Notes under the pieces: generated by a model
Told to the model about the DNA's origin: nothing
Seen by the model: the letters and a program-made list of their open reading frames with translations, nothing else
The model's database searches: none
Origin: Bin87 sp965204905
Lineage (GTDB): Bacteria; Chloroflexota; Dehalococcoidia; Lucifugimonadales; UBA3495
DNA length: 64,000 bases
NCBI GenBank assembly: GCA_965204905.1
Contig: OZ242042.1
Location: 1,302,001 to 1,366,000, forward strand
Direction: 5' to 3'
Part shown: one piece after another, positions 8,154 through 16,439 of the stretch
Numbering within the stretch: the stretch's first letter is position 1
Layout of the letters: the number at the start of each line of letters is the position of its first letter
Position numbers and translations under genes: made by a program

Positions 8154-10085
8154 ATGCCGCTGGCCTTTCTGATTCCCGTATTTTCGTTCGTCGCCTGTCC
8201 GCTGATCATCCTGTTCCAGCGCTGGCTGCCCGGGCGCGGCGCGCCTTTGGCCATCCTGGCGATTGGCGGCGGATTCGTCGTATGGGCGCTGGCCACTATC
8301 GGATTCCTGGGCGCATCACCGGATAACCCGGCTTGCGACGTGAGCACCATCACCGGCGCGCTGACCTGCCATTTCAGCACCGATTGGTTCACGGCGGGAG
8401 TGCCTGGCGAGCAAATCACAGATGTGATCCATCTCGATTGGGGTATCCTGATTGACCCGCTGACCATCGTACTGCTGGGCCTGATTACCTTCGTTGCCCT
8501 GGGCGTGCAGCTCTATTCGCTGGAGTACATGAAGGGTGATCCGCGGTTCGGCTGGTACTACGCTTGGCAGGCGCTGTTCGTGGCCGCGATGTTGACGCTG
8601 GCGTTGGCCGACAATTTCCTCTTGTTATACATCGCCTGGGAACTGGTGGGCCTGTGCTCGTACCTGCTCATCGGGTTCTGGTTTGAGCAGCCGGGGCCGC
8701 GGGAGGCGGCGAAAAAAGCCTTCGTGGTGACGCGCATCGGCGACGTGGGCTTGCTGGTTGGCATCCTGCTGCTGTGGCTCAACGTGGGCAGCTTCAGCAT
8801 GACCGAGGCTTTTGCGGCGGTGGAGTCTGGGGCGATAGGCTCCGGGACGACCACGGCCATCGCTATCCTGCTGCTGCTGGGCGCGATGGGCAAATCGGCG
8901 CAGTTTCCGTTCCACGTGTGGCTGCCGGACGCCATGGAGGGGCCTACGCCGGTTAGCGCGTTGATCCACGCCGCCACCATGGTCATTGCCGGCGTGTACC
9001 TGGTGGCGCGCGCCTATCCCATATTCGCCGCGTCTCCCGAAGCATTGCTGATTATCGCAATCATCGGAATCATCACCGCCCTGGGCGCGGCCACCATCGC
9101 CCTGGTGTCCACCGACCTCAAGCGCATCCTGGCCTATTCCACGGTGTCCCATCTGGGCCTGATGATGCTGTCGCTGGGCGCGCTGGGCTGGACGGCGGCG
9201 GTGTTCCATCTGATGGCACATGGCTTCGCCAAGGCCCTGCTGTTCCTGGGGGCGGGCAGCGTGATGCACGGCGTGGGCGCGCACGGCGACGTGGACATCC
9301 GCAGGGTTGGCGGACTGCGCCGGGCCATGCCGTTGACGGCGACGGTGTTCAGCATCGGCGCGCTGTCGCTGGGAGGCATACCGATACTGTCCGGCTTCTG
9401 GAGCAAGGACGAGATCCTGCTGTCCGTCTCTCACCACCTGCCGGCCATCTTCATCGTGCTGGCGTTTTTGACGGCGTTCCTGAGCGCGCTTTACATGGCT
9501 CGGGCCATGTTCGTCGTGTTCTTCGGAGCGGAAGGAGAGGACAGCCACCACGCCCACGAGTCGCCGATTTTGATGACCGGGGTGCTGTCCGTGCTGGCGG
9601 TGCTGGCAGTGGGGTTTGGCTGGATCGCCTTCAACTGGCCGGGGGCATTCGGCGGGTTCGGCAGCTTTGTATTTTACGACCATGCCGAGGGGTTCCACTT
9701 TAATCCCTTGATCGCCGCGCTGTCCGTTGTGCTTGCCGTTGCCGCATTTGCGCTGGCCTGGCTGGTGTACGTGCGGCGAGGCTGGTCGCACGAATCGGTG
9801 CGGGCCAGGTTAGCCCCGGTTTTGTGTGTCGTGGAGAACCGCTACTACATTGATGAGACGTACCAGTGGGTCATTGACCGGGTGGTGCTCACGGTGTCGG
9901 CGGCGTTGGCGTTCTTCGACCGGGCGGTGGTCAACGACGTGGGAATCAACGGCCCGGGCGATGTGGTGCGCAGAGTCGGTGTAGCCCTGCGGCTGCACGT
10001 TACCGGCCACGTGTATTCGTATGCGCTGGTGGTTGCCCTCGGCGTCATCGCGCTGGCGATTTTCTGGTGGCTGCGGTCGGTATAG
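8154..10085 (+). CDS. nuoL: NADH-quinone oxidoreductase subunit L
   Basis: Antiporter-like proton-pumping subunit, 643 residues, with about 16 helices. Signatures include YLLIGFWFEQ, GDVGLLVGILLL, KSAQFPFHVWLPDAMEGPTPVSALIHAATMV (read in segments) and STDLKRILAYSTVSHLG. The C-terminal amphipathic connecting-helix region and last helix are present. A cytoplasmic loop near residues 455-470 is His-rich (EDSHHAHES). Start ATG 8154 overlaps the nuoK stop region. Confidence 0.96.
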   Translation: MPLAFLIPVFSFVACPLIILFQRWLPGRGAPLAILAIGGGFVVWALATIGFLGASPDNPACDVSTITGALTCHFSTDWFTAGVPGEQITDVIHLDWGILIDPLTIVLLGLITFVALGVQLYSLEYMKGDPRFGWYYAWQALFVAAMLTLALADNFLLLYIAWELVGLCSYLLIGFWFEQPGPREAAKKAFVVTRIGDVGLLVGILLLWLNVGSFSMTEAFAAVESGAIGSGTTTAIAILLLLGAMGKSAQFPFHVWLPDAMEGPTPVSALIHAATMVIAGVYLVARAYPIFAASPEALLIIAIIGIITALGAATIALVSTDLKRILAYSTVSHLGLMMLSLGALGWTAAVFHLMAHGFAKALLFLGAGSVMHGVGAHGDVDIRRVGGLRRAMPLTATVFSIGALSLGGIPILSGFWSKDEILLSVSHHLPAIFIVLAFLTAFLSALYMARAMFVVFFGAEGEDSHHAHESPILMTGVLSVLAVLAVGFGWIAFNWPGAFGGFGSFVFYDHAEGFHFNPLIAALSVVLAVAAFALAWLVYVRRGWSHESVRARLAPVLCVVENRYYIDETYQWVIDRVVLTVSAALAFFDRAVVNDVGINGPGDVVRRVGVALRLHVTGHVYSYALVVALGVIALAIFWWLRSV

Positions 10086-10103
10086 GCCAGAACGATTCTG
10101 CGT

Positions 10104-11621
10104 ATGTGGACCAACTTCGATCAGGTATCGCTGCTGCTGCTCGTCCTCGTGCCGCTGGCCGGGGCAGTGCTGGCGATGTTCTTGCCCAAGGACCGGCCCC
10201 GGGACGCCTGGCAGTTCGCCATATTCGTCGCAGCAATATCCTTCGTGCTGTCCGTCGTCGTGTTTCTCCGGTATGACTATGCCATGGGTGGGGTTCAGTT
10301 CCAGCGCGCCTACGACTGGATTGACGAACCACTGAACATCAGCCTGCACTTCGGGCTGAACGGGATCGGCGCGCCGCTGGTGCTGCTCAACGGTATTGTG
10401 TTGCTGGGGGCGGTGCTGATCAGCCAGACCATCACCCGACGGACGCGGGATTTCTTCGTACTGCTGCTGGCGTTGGGATCCGGCGTGTTCGGCGTGTTCA
10501 TCGTCCGCGACCTATTTTTCCTGTTCTTCTTCTACGAGTTGGCCGTGCTTCCCATGTACCTGCTCATCGGGGTTTGGGGGAGCAGCACCGATTTCGGCAC
10601 GTTCCTGCGCACGAAAGAGTACGGCGCGATGAAGCTGATGCTGGTGCTGGTGGCGGGCAGCGTGCTCATCTGGATCGGGATACTGGCGTTGTACGTGGCG
10701 TCGTCCCAAGCCGGCAGCCCCACGTTCAACATCGACACGCTGGCGGAACTGCGGGAGGGCGGCGCGTTTTCGCGTACCCTGGAGCTGTGGGTGTTCCCGC
10801 TGTTCGCCGTGGGGTTCGGCATCCTGGCCGGCCTGTGGCCCTTCCACACCTGGTCGCCCGACGGACATGTCGCCGCGCCCACCGGGGTCAGTATGCTCCA
10901 CGCCGGGGTGCTGATGAAGCTGGGCGCGTTCGGCATCATCCAGGTGGGGATGATCCTGACGCCCGTGGGCGCGGAGATGTGGATGCCGGTGCTGATTGGC
11001 CTGGGAACCGTCAACGTAATCTACGGGGCTATATCCGCGCTGTCGCAGAATGACCTGAAGTACGTTATCGGCTATTCCAGCGTGAGCCACATGGGTTACG
11101 TGCTGATGGGCATCGCGACGCTGCACCCGGTGGGTCTGGCCGGCGCGGTGTTGCAGATGTTCTCCCACGGCATCATGACGGCTCTCATGTTCGCCATGGT
11201 CGGGGCGATTTACGAGCGGGCGCACATCCGCGATTCGATGATCCTCAACGGTTTGATCAAGCGCATGGGCGTGACCACGTTCTTCTTCGCCATCGCCGGC
11301 CTGGCATCGCTGGGCCTGCCCGGGCTGAGCGGATTCATCGCCGAGTTTATGGTATTTACTGGGGCGTTCCGCACCTATCTGCCGCTGGCCGTGCTGGGGG
11401 TCATCGGCGCGGCCATCACCGCCGTGTATATCCTGCGCCTGCTGGCCCGCTCGTTCTTTGGGGAGGCTGATCCGCAGTGGGATCACCTGACCGACGCCAG
11501 CCCGATTGAGAAGGGAGTGGGCGCGGCCTTCGTCATCATCCTGATTGCCGTGGGCGTCTGGCCGGCCCCGTTGCTCAACGTCATCAACACCGGCGTCGAA
11601 AGCGCCCTGTCCGTGTTCTAA
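10104..11621 (+). CDS. nuoM: NADH-quinone oxidoreductase subunit M
   Basis: Second antiporter-like subunit of complex I, 505 residues and 14 helices. Family motifs are FFFYELAVLPMYLLIGVWG, LWPFHTWSPDGHVAAPTGVSMLHAGVLMKLG (in parts) and SQNDLKYVIGYSSVSHMGYV. The conserved Glu/Lys/His residues of the proton path are in these motifs. It follows nuoL by 18 bases and precedes nuoN by 5. Confidence 0.96.
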   Translation: MWTNFDQVSLLLLVLVPLAGAVLAMFLPKDRPRDAWQFAIFVAAISFVLSVVVFLRYDYAMGGVQFQRAYDWIDEPLNISLHFGLNGIGAPLVLLNGIVLLGAVLISQTITRRTRDFFVLLLALGSGVFGVFIVRDLFFLFFFYELAVLPMYLLIGVWGSSTDFGTFLRTKEYGAMKLMLVLVAGSVLIWIGILALYVASSQAGSPTFNIDTLAELREGGAFSRTLELWVFPLFAVGFGILAGLWPFHTWSPDGHVAAPTGVSMLHAGVLMKLGAFGIIQVGMILTPVGAEMWMPVLIGLGTVNVIYGAISALSQNDLKYVIGYSSVSHMGYVLMGIATLHPVGLAGAVLQMFSHGIMTALMFAMVGAIYERAHIRDSMILNGLIKRMGVTTFFFAIAGLASLGLPGLSGFIAEFMVFTGAFRTYLPLAVLGVIGAAITAVYILRLLARSFFGEADPQWDHLTDASPIEKGVGAAFVIILIAVGVWPAPLLNVINTGVESALSVF

Positions 11622-11626
11622 CTACT

Positions 11627-13183
11627 ATGCCCACCGAACTGACTTCAAACCTGCATTTGCTGGCGCCGGAGTTTGCGCTGACGGCGCTGGCCTTCCTGGT
11701 GTTCACGGTGGATTTGTTCCTGCCGGAGCGCAGCAAGGAATGGCTGGCCGGGCTGTCGGTGGTCAGCCTGGTGGCGGTGATGGTGGTCGCGCTGGTGATG
11801 CGGCCGGCCGGTAGCGTGGAGCTATACGGCGGCCTGATTGTGGTGGACGACTTCGGGCTGTTCTTCAAGATCTTCTTCCTGGGGATCGGAGTGGGCATCA
11901 TTGCCCTGTCGTGGGAGTACGCGCGGGACCGGTTGCAGCACCGGGGCGAGTTCTATGGGCTGCTGCTGTTCAGTATCCTGGGCATGAACCTGCTGGCGAT
12001 GTCCCGTGAGTTGCTGACCGCGTATATCTCGCTGGAACTGCTCTCGTTCAGCCTGTACGTGATGGTGGCCTACGGACTGCGAGAGGCGCGCTCGAACGAG
12101 GCCGGCATCAAGTACATCATCATCGGCGCGCTGTCGTCGGCGATCATGCTGTACGGGTTGAGCAATATCTACGCTGCCCTGGGAACGACCTACTTCTCAG
12201 GCATTGCCGCTGAACTCGCGTCGCCGGGTGCTGCGAGCCCGGTGCTGTGGGTGGGCGTGGCCCTGCTGGTGGTTGGGTTGGGGTTCAAGCTGTCCGCTGT
12301 GCCCTTCCACATGTGGGCGCCCGATGCCTACGAGGGCGCGCCGCTGCCGGTGACGGCGTATCTGGCGATAGGCTCCAAGGCGGCGGCGTTCGCGCTGACT
12401 CTGCGGCTGTTTGCCGAGGCCATCATTCCGGCGGTCAACCTGTGGGGCGAGTGGCAGTTGGTGATCGCGGTGCTGGCGGCCATTACCATGCTGCTGGGCA
12501 ACCTGGTGGCGTTGGCGCAGCGCAACTTGAAACGGCTGATGGCGTACAGCAGTATCGGGCACGTGGGCTACGCGCTGGCCGGCGTCGCCGTGCTGGGCAG
12601 CGACTTCGCGCTGGCGGCCAAGGGCGTGATTTTCTACCTGGTGGTGTACGCGGTGACCAACCTGGTGGTGTTCGCGGGCATCACGGCCTACTACAACCGG
12701 GAGGGCAAGGACGACATCGCTGACCTGGCCGGCCTGGCGGACCGGCAGCCGTTCACGGCGGCGGCCATCGCCATCGGGCTATTCTCGCTGGCCGGGCTGC
12801 CGATATTTGCCGGGTTCACGGCCAAGTTCTACCTGTTCGCGGCGGTAGCCGACGGCGGGATGCTGTGGCTGGCCGGCGTCGCCATCTTCACCAGCCTGGT
12901 GTCGCTGTACTATTACCTCCAGGTGATGCGGCAGATGTACATCGAGTCGCCGGCGCATGATGCCCACGACGCGGCGGCTCACCAGGCCCATGACGAGCAC
13001 GACGGCATCCACCAGCACGCCGCCCACGAAGAGCCGCCGGCGCCTCCCATGCCGCGCCCGTCGTGGCTGCTGGCCGGTACCATGGGCGTCGGGCTGCTGG
13101 TGGTGACGTGGCTGGGGGTTTATCCGAGGCCGCTGCTGGGGTTGATTGAGATGGCGAGCGCGGCGATAGTGCCGTTGGGGTAG
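11627..13183 (+). CDS. nuoN: NADH-quinone oxidoreductase subunit N
   Basis: Third antiporter-like subunit, 518 residues, last gene of the nuo cluster. Motifs include YISLELLSFSLYVMVAYGL, FKLSAVPFHMWAPDAYEGAP and AQRNLKRLMAYSSIGHVGYAL. Between the last two helices, around residues 443-472, is an added hydrophilic loop with eight histidines at 2-5 residue spacing, followed by a proline run. The operon ends without nuoE, nuoF or nuoG. Confidence 0.95.
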   Translation: MPTELTSNLHLLAPEFALTALAFLVFTVDLFLPERSKEWLAGLSVVSLVAVMVVALVMRPAGSVELYGGLIVVDDFGLFFKIFFLGIGVGIIALSWEYARDRLQHRGEFYGLLLFSILGMNLLAMSRELLTAYISLELLSFSLYVMVAYGLREARSNEAGIKYIIIGALSSAIMLYGLSNIYAALGTTYFSGIAAELASPGAASPVLWVGVALLVVGLGFKLSAVPFHMWAPDAYEGAPLPVTAYLAIGSKAAAFALTLRLFAEAIIPAVNLWGEWQLVIAVLAAITMLLGNLVALAQRNLKRLMAYSSIGHVGYALAGVAVLGSDFALAAKGVIFYLVVYAVTNLVVFAGITAYYNREGKDDIADLAGLADRQPFTAAAIAIGLFSLAGLPIFAGFTAKFYLFAAVADGGMLWLAGVAIFTSLVSLYYYLQVMRQMYIESPAHDAHDAAAHQAHDEHDGIHQHAAHEEPPAPPMPRPSWLLAGTMGVGLLVVTWLGVYPRPLLGLIEMASAAIVPLG

Positions 13184-13305
13184 GTCGGGTCCGGCGGCGA
13201 GCGGTAGTTTGGGTTCATAGGCGGCTGCTCCTTTGAGGCGGTGGTTTCAATTCGGGTATCCAGTCTGCCAGAGGTGAGGGTTGCCAGGGGTTCGGGCGTT
13301 GTCAG

Positions 13306-13374
13306 CCCCACGGCCGCGGGGTTACGCAACTATTTGACCTACTTTTTCGTGTACTCGGTACGCCAAAGGCGTAC
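13306..13374. repeat. two adjacent inverted repeats
   Basis: CCCC-A-CGGCCG-C-GGGG occupies 13306-13321 and is an almost perfect palindrome. GTACGCC-AAA-GGCGTAC occupies 13358-13374, a 7-bp stem with a 3-base loop. A T-rich tract, ACTTTTTCGTG, lies between them. They begin about 120 bases after nuoN and could end the operon transcript or belong to a structured RNA. Confidence 0.55.
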
Positions 13375-13811
13375 TTGCGCGCGGGCTCGGATGGACCCGG
13401 GGACACCAGTGGGGCACGCGCCGGTGGGGAGTCAGGTCTTTGAGCGGCGTTGGCCACCTGGGCCGGTTGCGATTTAGGGTTCTGACGGGGTGGCCGTGTA
13501 CGACCGGACGGATGGCTGGTTTCACCTCTGGCTGGCTGATGACTGGATTTGAAGTGCTGCACGAGGTTATGATAGCACGGATGTTTCTATTGGTGTCAAG
13601 CGGCATTAGGCCGTGATTTTGGGATTGGCGTGATCGACAGATATTCATGGGCGGGATAGTTTCGACCTTGTGCCGTGCGCGTTGTTTGAGTATCGTCACG
13701 ATGGTGGTGAACGCCGCGTTCACCCTTTTCTTTTGTGAAGGTTGTTGACATGGCTACGGATATAGTCGCAAGAGGCGGGACCGCCGTTGATCCGGGGCCA
13801 TACCTGGTCGG

Positions 13812-13857
13812 ATCAAGGTGGTTGGCGAGGGCTTGACCGTGGTGATGGAGGCGGTTA
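13812..13857 (+). pseudogene. remnant of a TIGR00725/SLOG-type gene
   Basis: This stretch aligns with 14562-14607 inside the SLOG gene downstream: about 40 of 46 columns match, with two single-base gaps. In one frame it still reads VVGEGLTVVMEAV against VVCGGLTGVMEAV in the intact gene. A stop lies upstream in that frame, and a dispersed palindrome truncates it at 13858. It looks like a decayed partial duplicate. I judged similarity by eye only. Confidence 0.5.
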
Positions 13858-13885
13858 GGAGCAAATTATTATTCGCCCCTACGCT
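13858..13885. repeat. partial GTAGGGGC palindromic repeat, copy 1
   Basis: AAATTATTATTCGCCCCTACG matches, apart from one base, the arm of the copy at 25602-25631. Only the right arm (CGCCCCTACG) is intact. It abuts the SLOG-gene remnant. Confidence 0.6.
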
Positions 13886-13893
13886 TTGCCCGG

Positions 13894-13902
13894 TGATATA
13901 AT
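13894..13902 (+). promoter_or_regulatory. extended -10 promoter candidate
   Basis: TGATATAAT gives an extended -10 (TGN plus TATAAT at 13897-13902), 27 bases before the ATG at 13929. No good -35 is seen at 17 bases. Confidence 0.4.
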
Positions 13903-13928
13903 TGCGGAGACCGGGAGTTGACGGGGTT

Positions 13929-14333
13929 ATGACTGTTGAAGTGCCGTTCTCATTTATCATCGCGCTGGCTGCGATTAACAGCGGCGCGGTAGTTGCCTTA
14001 GTGGGCGTCGTGGTGTATCTGGCGCTGCGAGTGGGCCGTTTGCCGACACGCCAGGAGCACAACGAGCTTCGCAATGAGTTCAAGGGAGACTTGGTTCAGC
14101 TCCGTGAAGAGTTGAAGGCGGACAATGCCCAGCTCCGCGAAGAGTTGAAGGCGGACAATGCCCAGCTCAGGGCGGACATGAGGGAGGATATGGCCCAACT
14201 CCGTGAGGAATTTCGCCGCAGCCACCAGCAGATTATGCTGGCTCTGGCGAATCACTCTCACCGCGAGGACGGCCAAGCGGTGTTCACTCTGCCGCCGGAA
14301 GTTGAAACCATACCCGCTCCCGCTGATAACTAG
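13929..14333 (+). CDS. membrane protein with hendecad coiled coil
   Basis: 134 residues from ATG 13929, preceded by GGGAG at 13913-13917. Residues ~5-35 form one hydrophobic helix. Residues ~55-100 hold four units of 11 residues of the type QLREELKADNA, the first two nearly identical at DNA level as a 33-base repeat (about 14098-14163). An 11-residue period predicts a right-handed coiled coil. The C-terminus is short and Pro-rich. I do not recognise the family; a membrane-anchored scaffold is the most that can be inferred. Confidence 0.7.
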   Translation: MTVEVPFSFIIALAAINSGAVVALVGVVVYLALRVGRLPTRQEHNELRNEFKGDLVQLREELKADNAQLREELKADNAQLRADMREDMAQLREEFRRSHQQIMLALANHSHREDGQAVFTLPPEVETIPAPADN

Positions 14334-14346
14334 GAACGCGGTTCCG
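14333..14346 (+). terminator. short hairpin after the coiled-coil gene
   Basis: GGAAC-GCG-GTTCC immediately follows the stop codon, forming a 5-bp stem. It lacks a U-tract, so termination is uncertain. Confidence 0.3.
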
Positions 14347-14475
14347 AACATCTAGCTGGGCATCCGCCACCGTGTCCGCGGTGATTATCTCGCGCCGGCC
14401 GTTCAGGGGTGTCGCGCTGCGGGATTCGGCGGCCCATCATAACGACCACTTTCCATTTTCCGAGGTGATACCACG

Positions 14476-15006
14476 ATGATCATTGCAGTTATTGGGAATT
14501 TTGACCCGCCGCCGCATGTGTATGGCCTGGCGGAACAGGTCGGTAGAGAGCTGGCGCGGCGGGGCATCACCGTGGTTTGCGGAGGGCTTACCGGGGTGAT
14601 GGAGGCGGTTTGCAAGGGGGCGAAGTCGGAGGGTGGGACTACCATTGGGATTCTGCCCAGCGGGTCGCCGCATACGGCCAATGAGTACGTGGATATTCCC
14701 GTCGCCACCAACATGGGCTACGCGCGGAACGTGGCGGTGGTCAGCACGGGGCGCGCAGCCATCGCCGTGGGTGGCGCTTTCGGCACGCTGTCGGAAATCG
14801 CTTACGCGCTGAGCTACGGCATTCCGGTGGTGTCGCTGAACAGCTGGCCGCTGACCCTGCGAGGCGACGGCCTGCCCGTGGGCGACGGCTATATCATCGC
14901 CGCCGACCCGGTGGACGCCGTGGACAAGGCCATCGCCGCCGCCGAAGCCCGCACCGAACCCACCGGTACCGTCGTGTTCTCGCAACCCATCAGCGGAGAA
15001 GCCTGA
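14476..15006 (+). CDS. TIGR00725-family SLOG-domain protein
   Basis: 176 residues with the Rossmann-like SLOG fold shared by LOG (cytokinin-activating) and DprA-type proteins. Visible motifs are CGGLTGVMEAVCKGA and VGGAFGTLSEIAYAL, the latter being the GGxGTxxE nucleotide-binding loop. The TIGR00725 branch is often annotated as nucleotide-binding or Moco-carrier-like; its reaction is not settled. It overlaps eno by 1 base (TGATG), so the two are translationally coupled. A decayed copy of its motif region lies upstream at 13812. Confidence 0.8.
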   Translation: MIIAVIGNFDPPPHVYGLAEQVGRELARRGITVVCGGLTGVMEAVCKGAKSEGGTTIGILPSGSPHTANEYVDIPVATNMGYARNVAVVSTGRAAIAVGGAFGTLSEIAYALSYGIPVVSLNSWPLTLRGDGLPVGDGYIIAADPVDAVDKAIAAAEARTEPTGTVVFSQPISGEA

Positions 15007-16304
15007 TGCCTGAAACCACCATCTCATCCATCGTTGCCCGCGAAGCTTTGGACTCTCGCGGCAATCCCACCGTTGAGGCTGGAGTCGCCCTGTCTGATGG
15101 CAGCGTGGGGCTGGCTCTGGTTCCATCCGGCGCCAGCACCGGCAGCTACGAAGCGCTGGAGTTGCGGGACGGCGACGCGGCCCGATTCGGCGGCAGCGGG
15201 ACGCTCACCGCCGTCGCCAACGTGAACGACCGCATCGCGCCGGCGCTGGCCGGAGTGTCGACCTTTGAGCAGGCCGACGTTGACCGGCGGCTCAACGAAC
15301 TGGACGGTACGGACGACAAGAGCGGCCTGGGGGCCAACGCCGTGCTGGCGGTGTCGATGGCCGTGGCGCGGGCCGCAGCGGTATCGGCGCATGGCGGTTC
15401 GCTGTGGCGGCATCTGTCGGCTGGCGGAGACGTTAGCCTGCCCGTGCCGCTATTGAACATCCTCAACGGGGGACGGCACGCCTCCAACTCCGCGGACGTG
15501 CAGGAGTTCATGGTCGCGCCGGCTGGTTTTGACCGTTTCGCCGACGCGCTACGGGCCGGCGTGGAGATTTACCAGTCGCTGAAATCCATACTGCGCCAGG
15601 GTGGGCACAACCTGAACGTGGGCGATGAGGGCGGCTTCGCTCCGTCGCTGCCGTCCAACCGGGACGCCATTGAGGTAGTTTTGCAGGCCATCGAGACCGC
15701 CGGCTATCGGCCCGGGGAGCAGGTGTACATCGCGCTGGACGTGGCGGCGTCGGAACTGTGGAACGGCGACGCCGGACGCTACGACCTGGAGCGGGAAGGC
15801 GTGTCGCTGACGGCCGGCGAGTTGGTGGACCTGTACGCCGGGTGGTGTAGAGAATATCCCATCATCAGCATTGAGGACGGGCTAGACGAGGACGATTGGG
15901 ACGGCTGGGCGGCCATGACCCGGCGGCTGGGCGACTCCGCGCAACTGGTGGGCGACGACCTGCTGGTGACCAACATCGGGCGGTTGCAGCGGGGCATCGC
16001 GGAGTCTGCTGGCAACGCCATCCTGCTGAAGCCCAACCAGATTGGCACGCTATCGGAGACTCGCGCCGCGCTGGATCTGGCTCGCAGCGCCGGCTGGACC
16101 GCCGTGATGAGCCACCGCTCTGGCGAAACGGAGGACACCACCATCGCCGACCTGGCGGTGGCGTGGAACGTGGGACAGATCAAGACGGGGGCGCCGGCGC
16201 GCTCGGAGCGGGTGGCCAAGTACAACCGGCTGCTGCGGATCGAGGCGGAGCTGGGTAGCGCGGCGCGGTACGCAGGGGAGGAGATGTACGCCGGGTTAGG
16301 GTGA
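15006..16304 (+). CDS. eno: enolase
   Basis: Interconverts 2-phosphoglycerate and phosphoenolpyruvate in glycolysis. 432 residues, full length. Active-site landmarks are present: ALDSRGNPTVE, PSGASTGSYEALELRDGD, NVGDEGGFAPSL, ISIEDGLDEDDWDGW, LLKPNQIGTLSET and MSHRSGETEDTTIADLAV. The Mg-binding acids and catalytic Lys/Glu fall inside these motifs. It is followed by gap after a 135-base gap with its own promoter. Confidence 0.97.
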   Translation: MPETTISSIVAREALDSRGNPTVEAGVALSDGSVGLALVPSGASTGSYEALELRDGDAARFGGSGTLTAVANVNDRIAPALAGVSTFEQADVDRRLNELDGTDDKSGLGANAVLAVSMAVARAAAVSAHGGSLWRHLSAGGDVSLPVPLLNILNGGRHASNSADVQEFMVAPAGFDRFADALRAGVEIYQSLKSILRQGGHNLNVGDEGGFAPSLPSNRDAIEVVLQAIETAGYRPGEQVYIALDVAASELWNGDAGRYDLEREGVSLTAGELVDLYAGWCREYPIISIEDGLDEDDWDGWAAMTRRLGDSAQLVGDDLLVTNIGRLQRGIAESAGNAILLKPNQIGTLSETRAALDLARSAGWTAVMSHRSGETEDTTIADLAVAWNVGQIKTGAPARSERVAKYNRLLRIEAELGSAARYAGEEMYAGLG

Positions 16305-16353
16305 TGCCAACGGATTGACTACTTTGCCAAACCGTCCCGCCCGGCTGTTGCGG

Positions 16354-16362
16354 TGGTATAAT
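16354..16362 (+). promoter_or_regulatory. extended -10 promoter of gap
   Basis: TGGTATAAT is an extended -10 with a perfect TATAAT at 16357-16362, about 78 bases before the gap ATG. A TTGACT at 16315-16320 is too far upstream to be its -35. Confidence 0.5.
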
Positions 16363-16439
16363 CGCCACCGCCAGGCGCGCTGCGTTTCGCCTGTCCACTA
16401 GCAATTGGCCATTACTGAACTGACGGGAGGCACACCGAG

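Larger units (their letters stand above)
13184..13928. other. 745-base intergenic region, no convincing gene
   Basis: Neither strand has an ORF with start signal and protein-like composition. The longest, a minus-strand frame of 133 codons at 13322-13723, has an unbalanced Pro/Arg/His make-up and no family motif. The region holds two strong inverted repeats (13306-13321 and 13358-13374), a 46-base remnant resembling the downstream SLOG gene (about 13812-13857), half of a dispersed palindrome (13858-13885) and a candidate promoter for the next gene. An RNA gene cannot be excluded. Confidence 0.6.

Noticed and set aside
8625..9791. 388-codon minus-strand frame opposite nuoL
   Set aside because: Composition is Gln/His/Arg-rich as expected for the complement of hydrophobic codons, with no recognisable domain.
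10512..11486. 324-codon minus-strand frame opposite nuoM
   Set aside because: Same reason: complement of a membrane-protein gene.
13322..13723. Minus-strand 133-codon frame after nuoN
   Set aside because: Pro/Arg/His-rich, crosses two inverted repeats, no ribosome-binding site.
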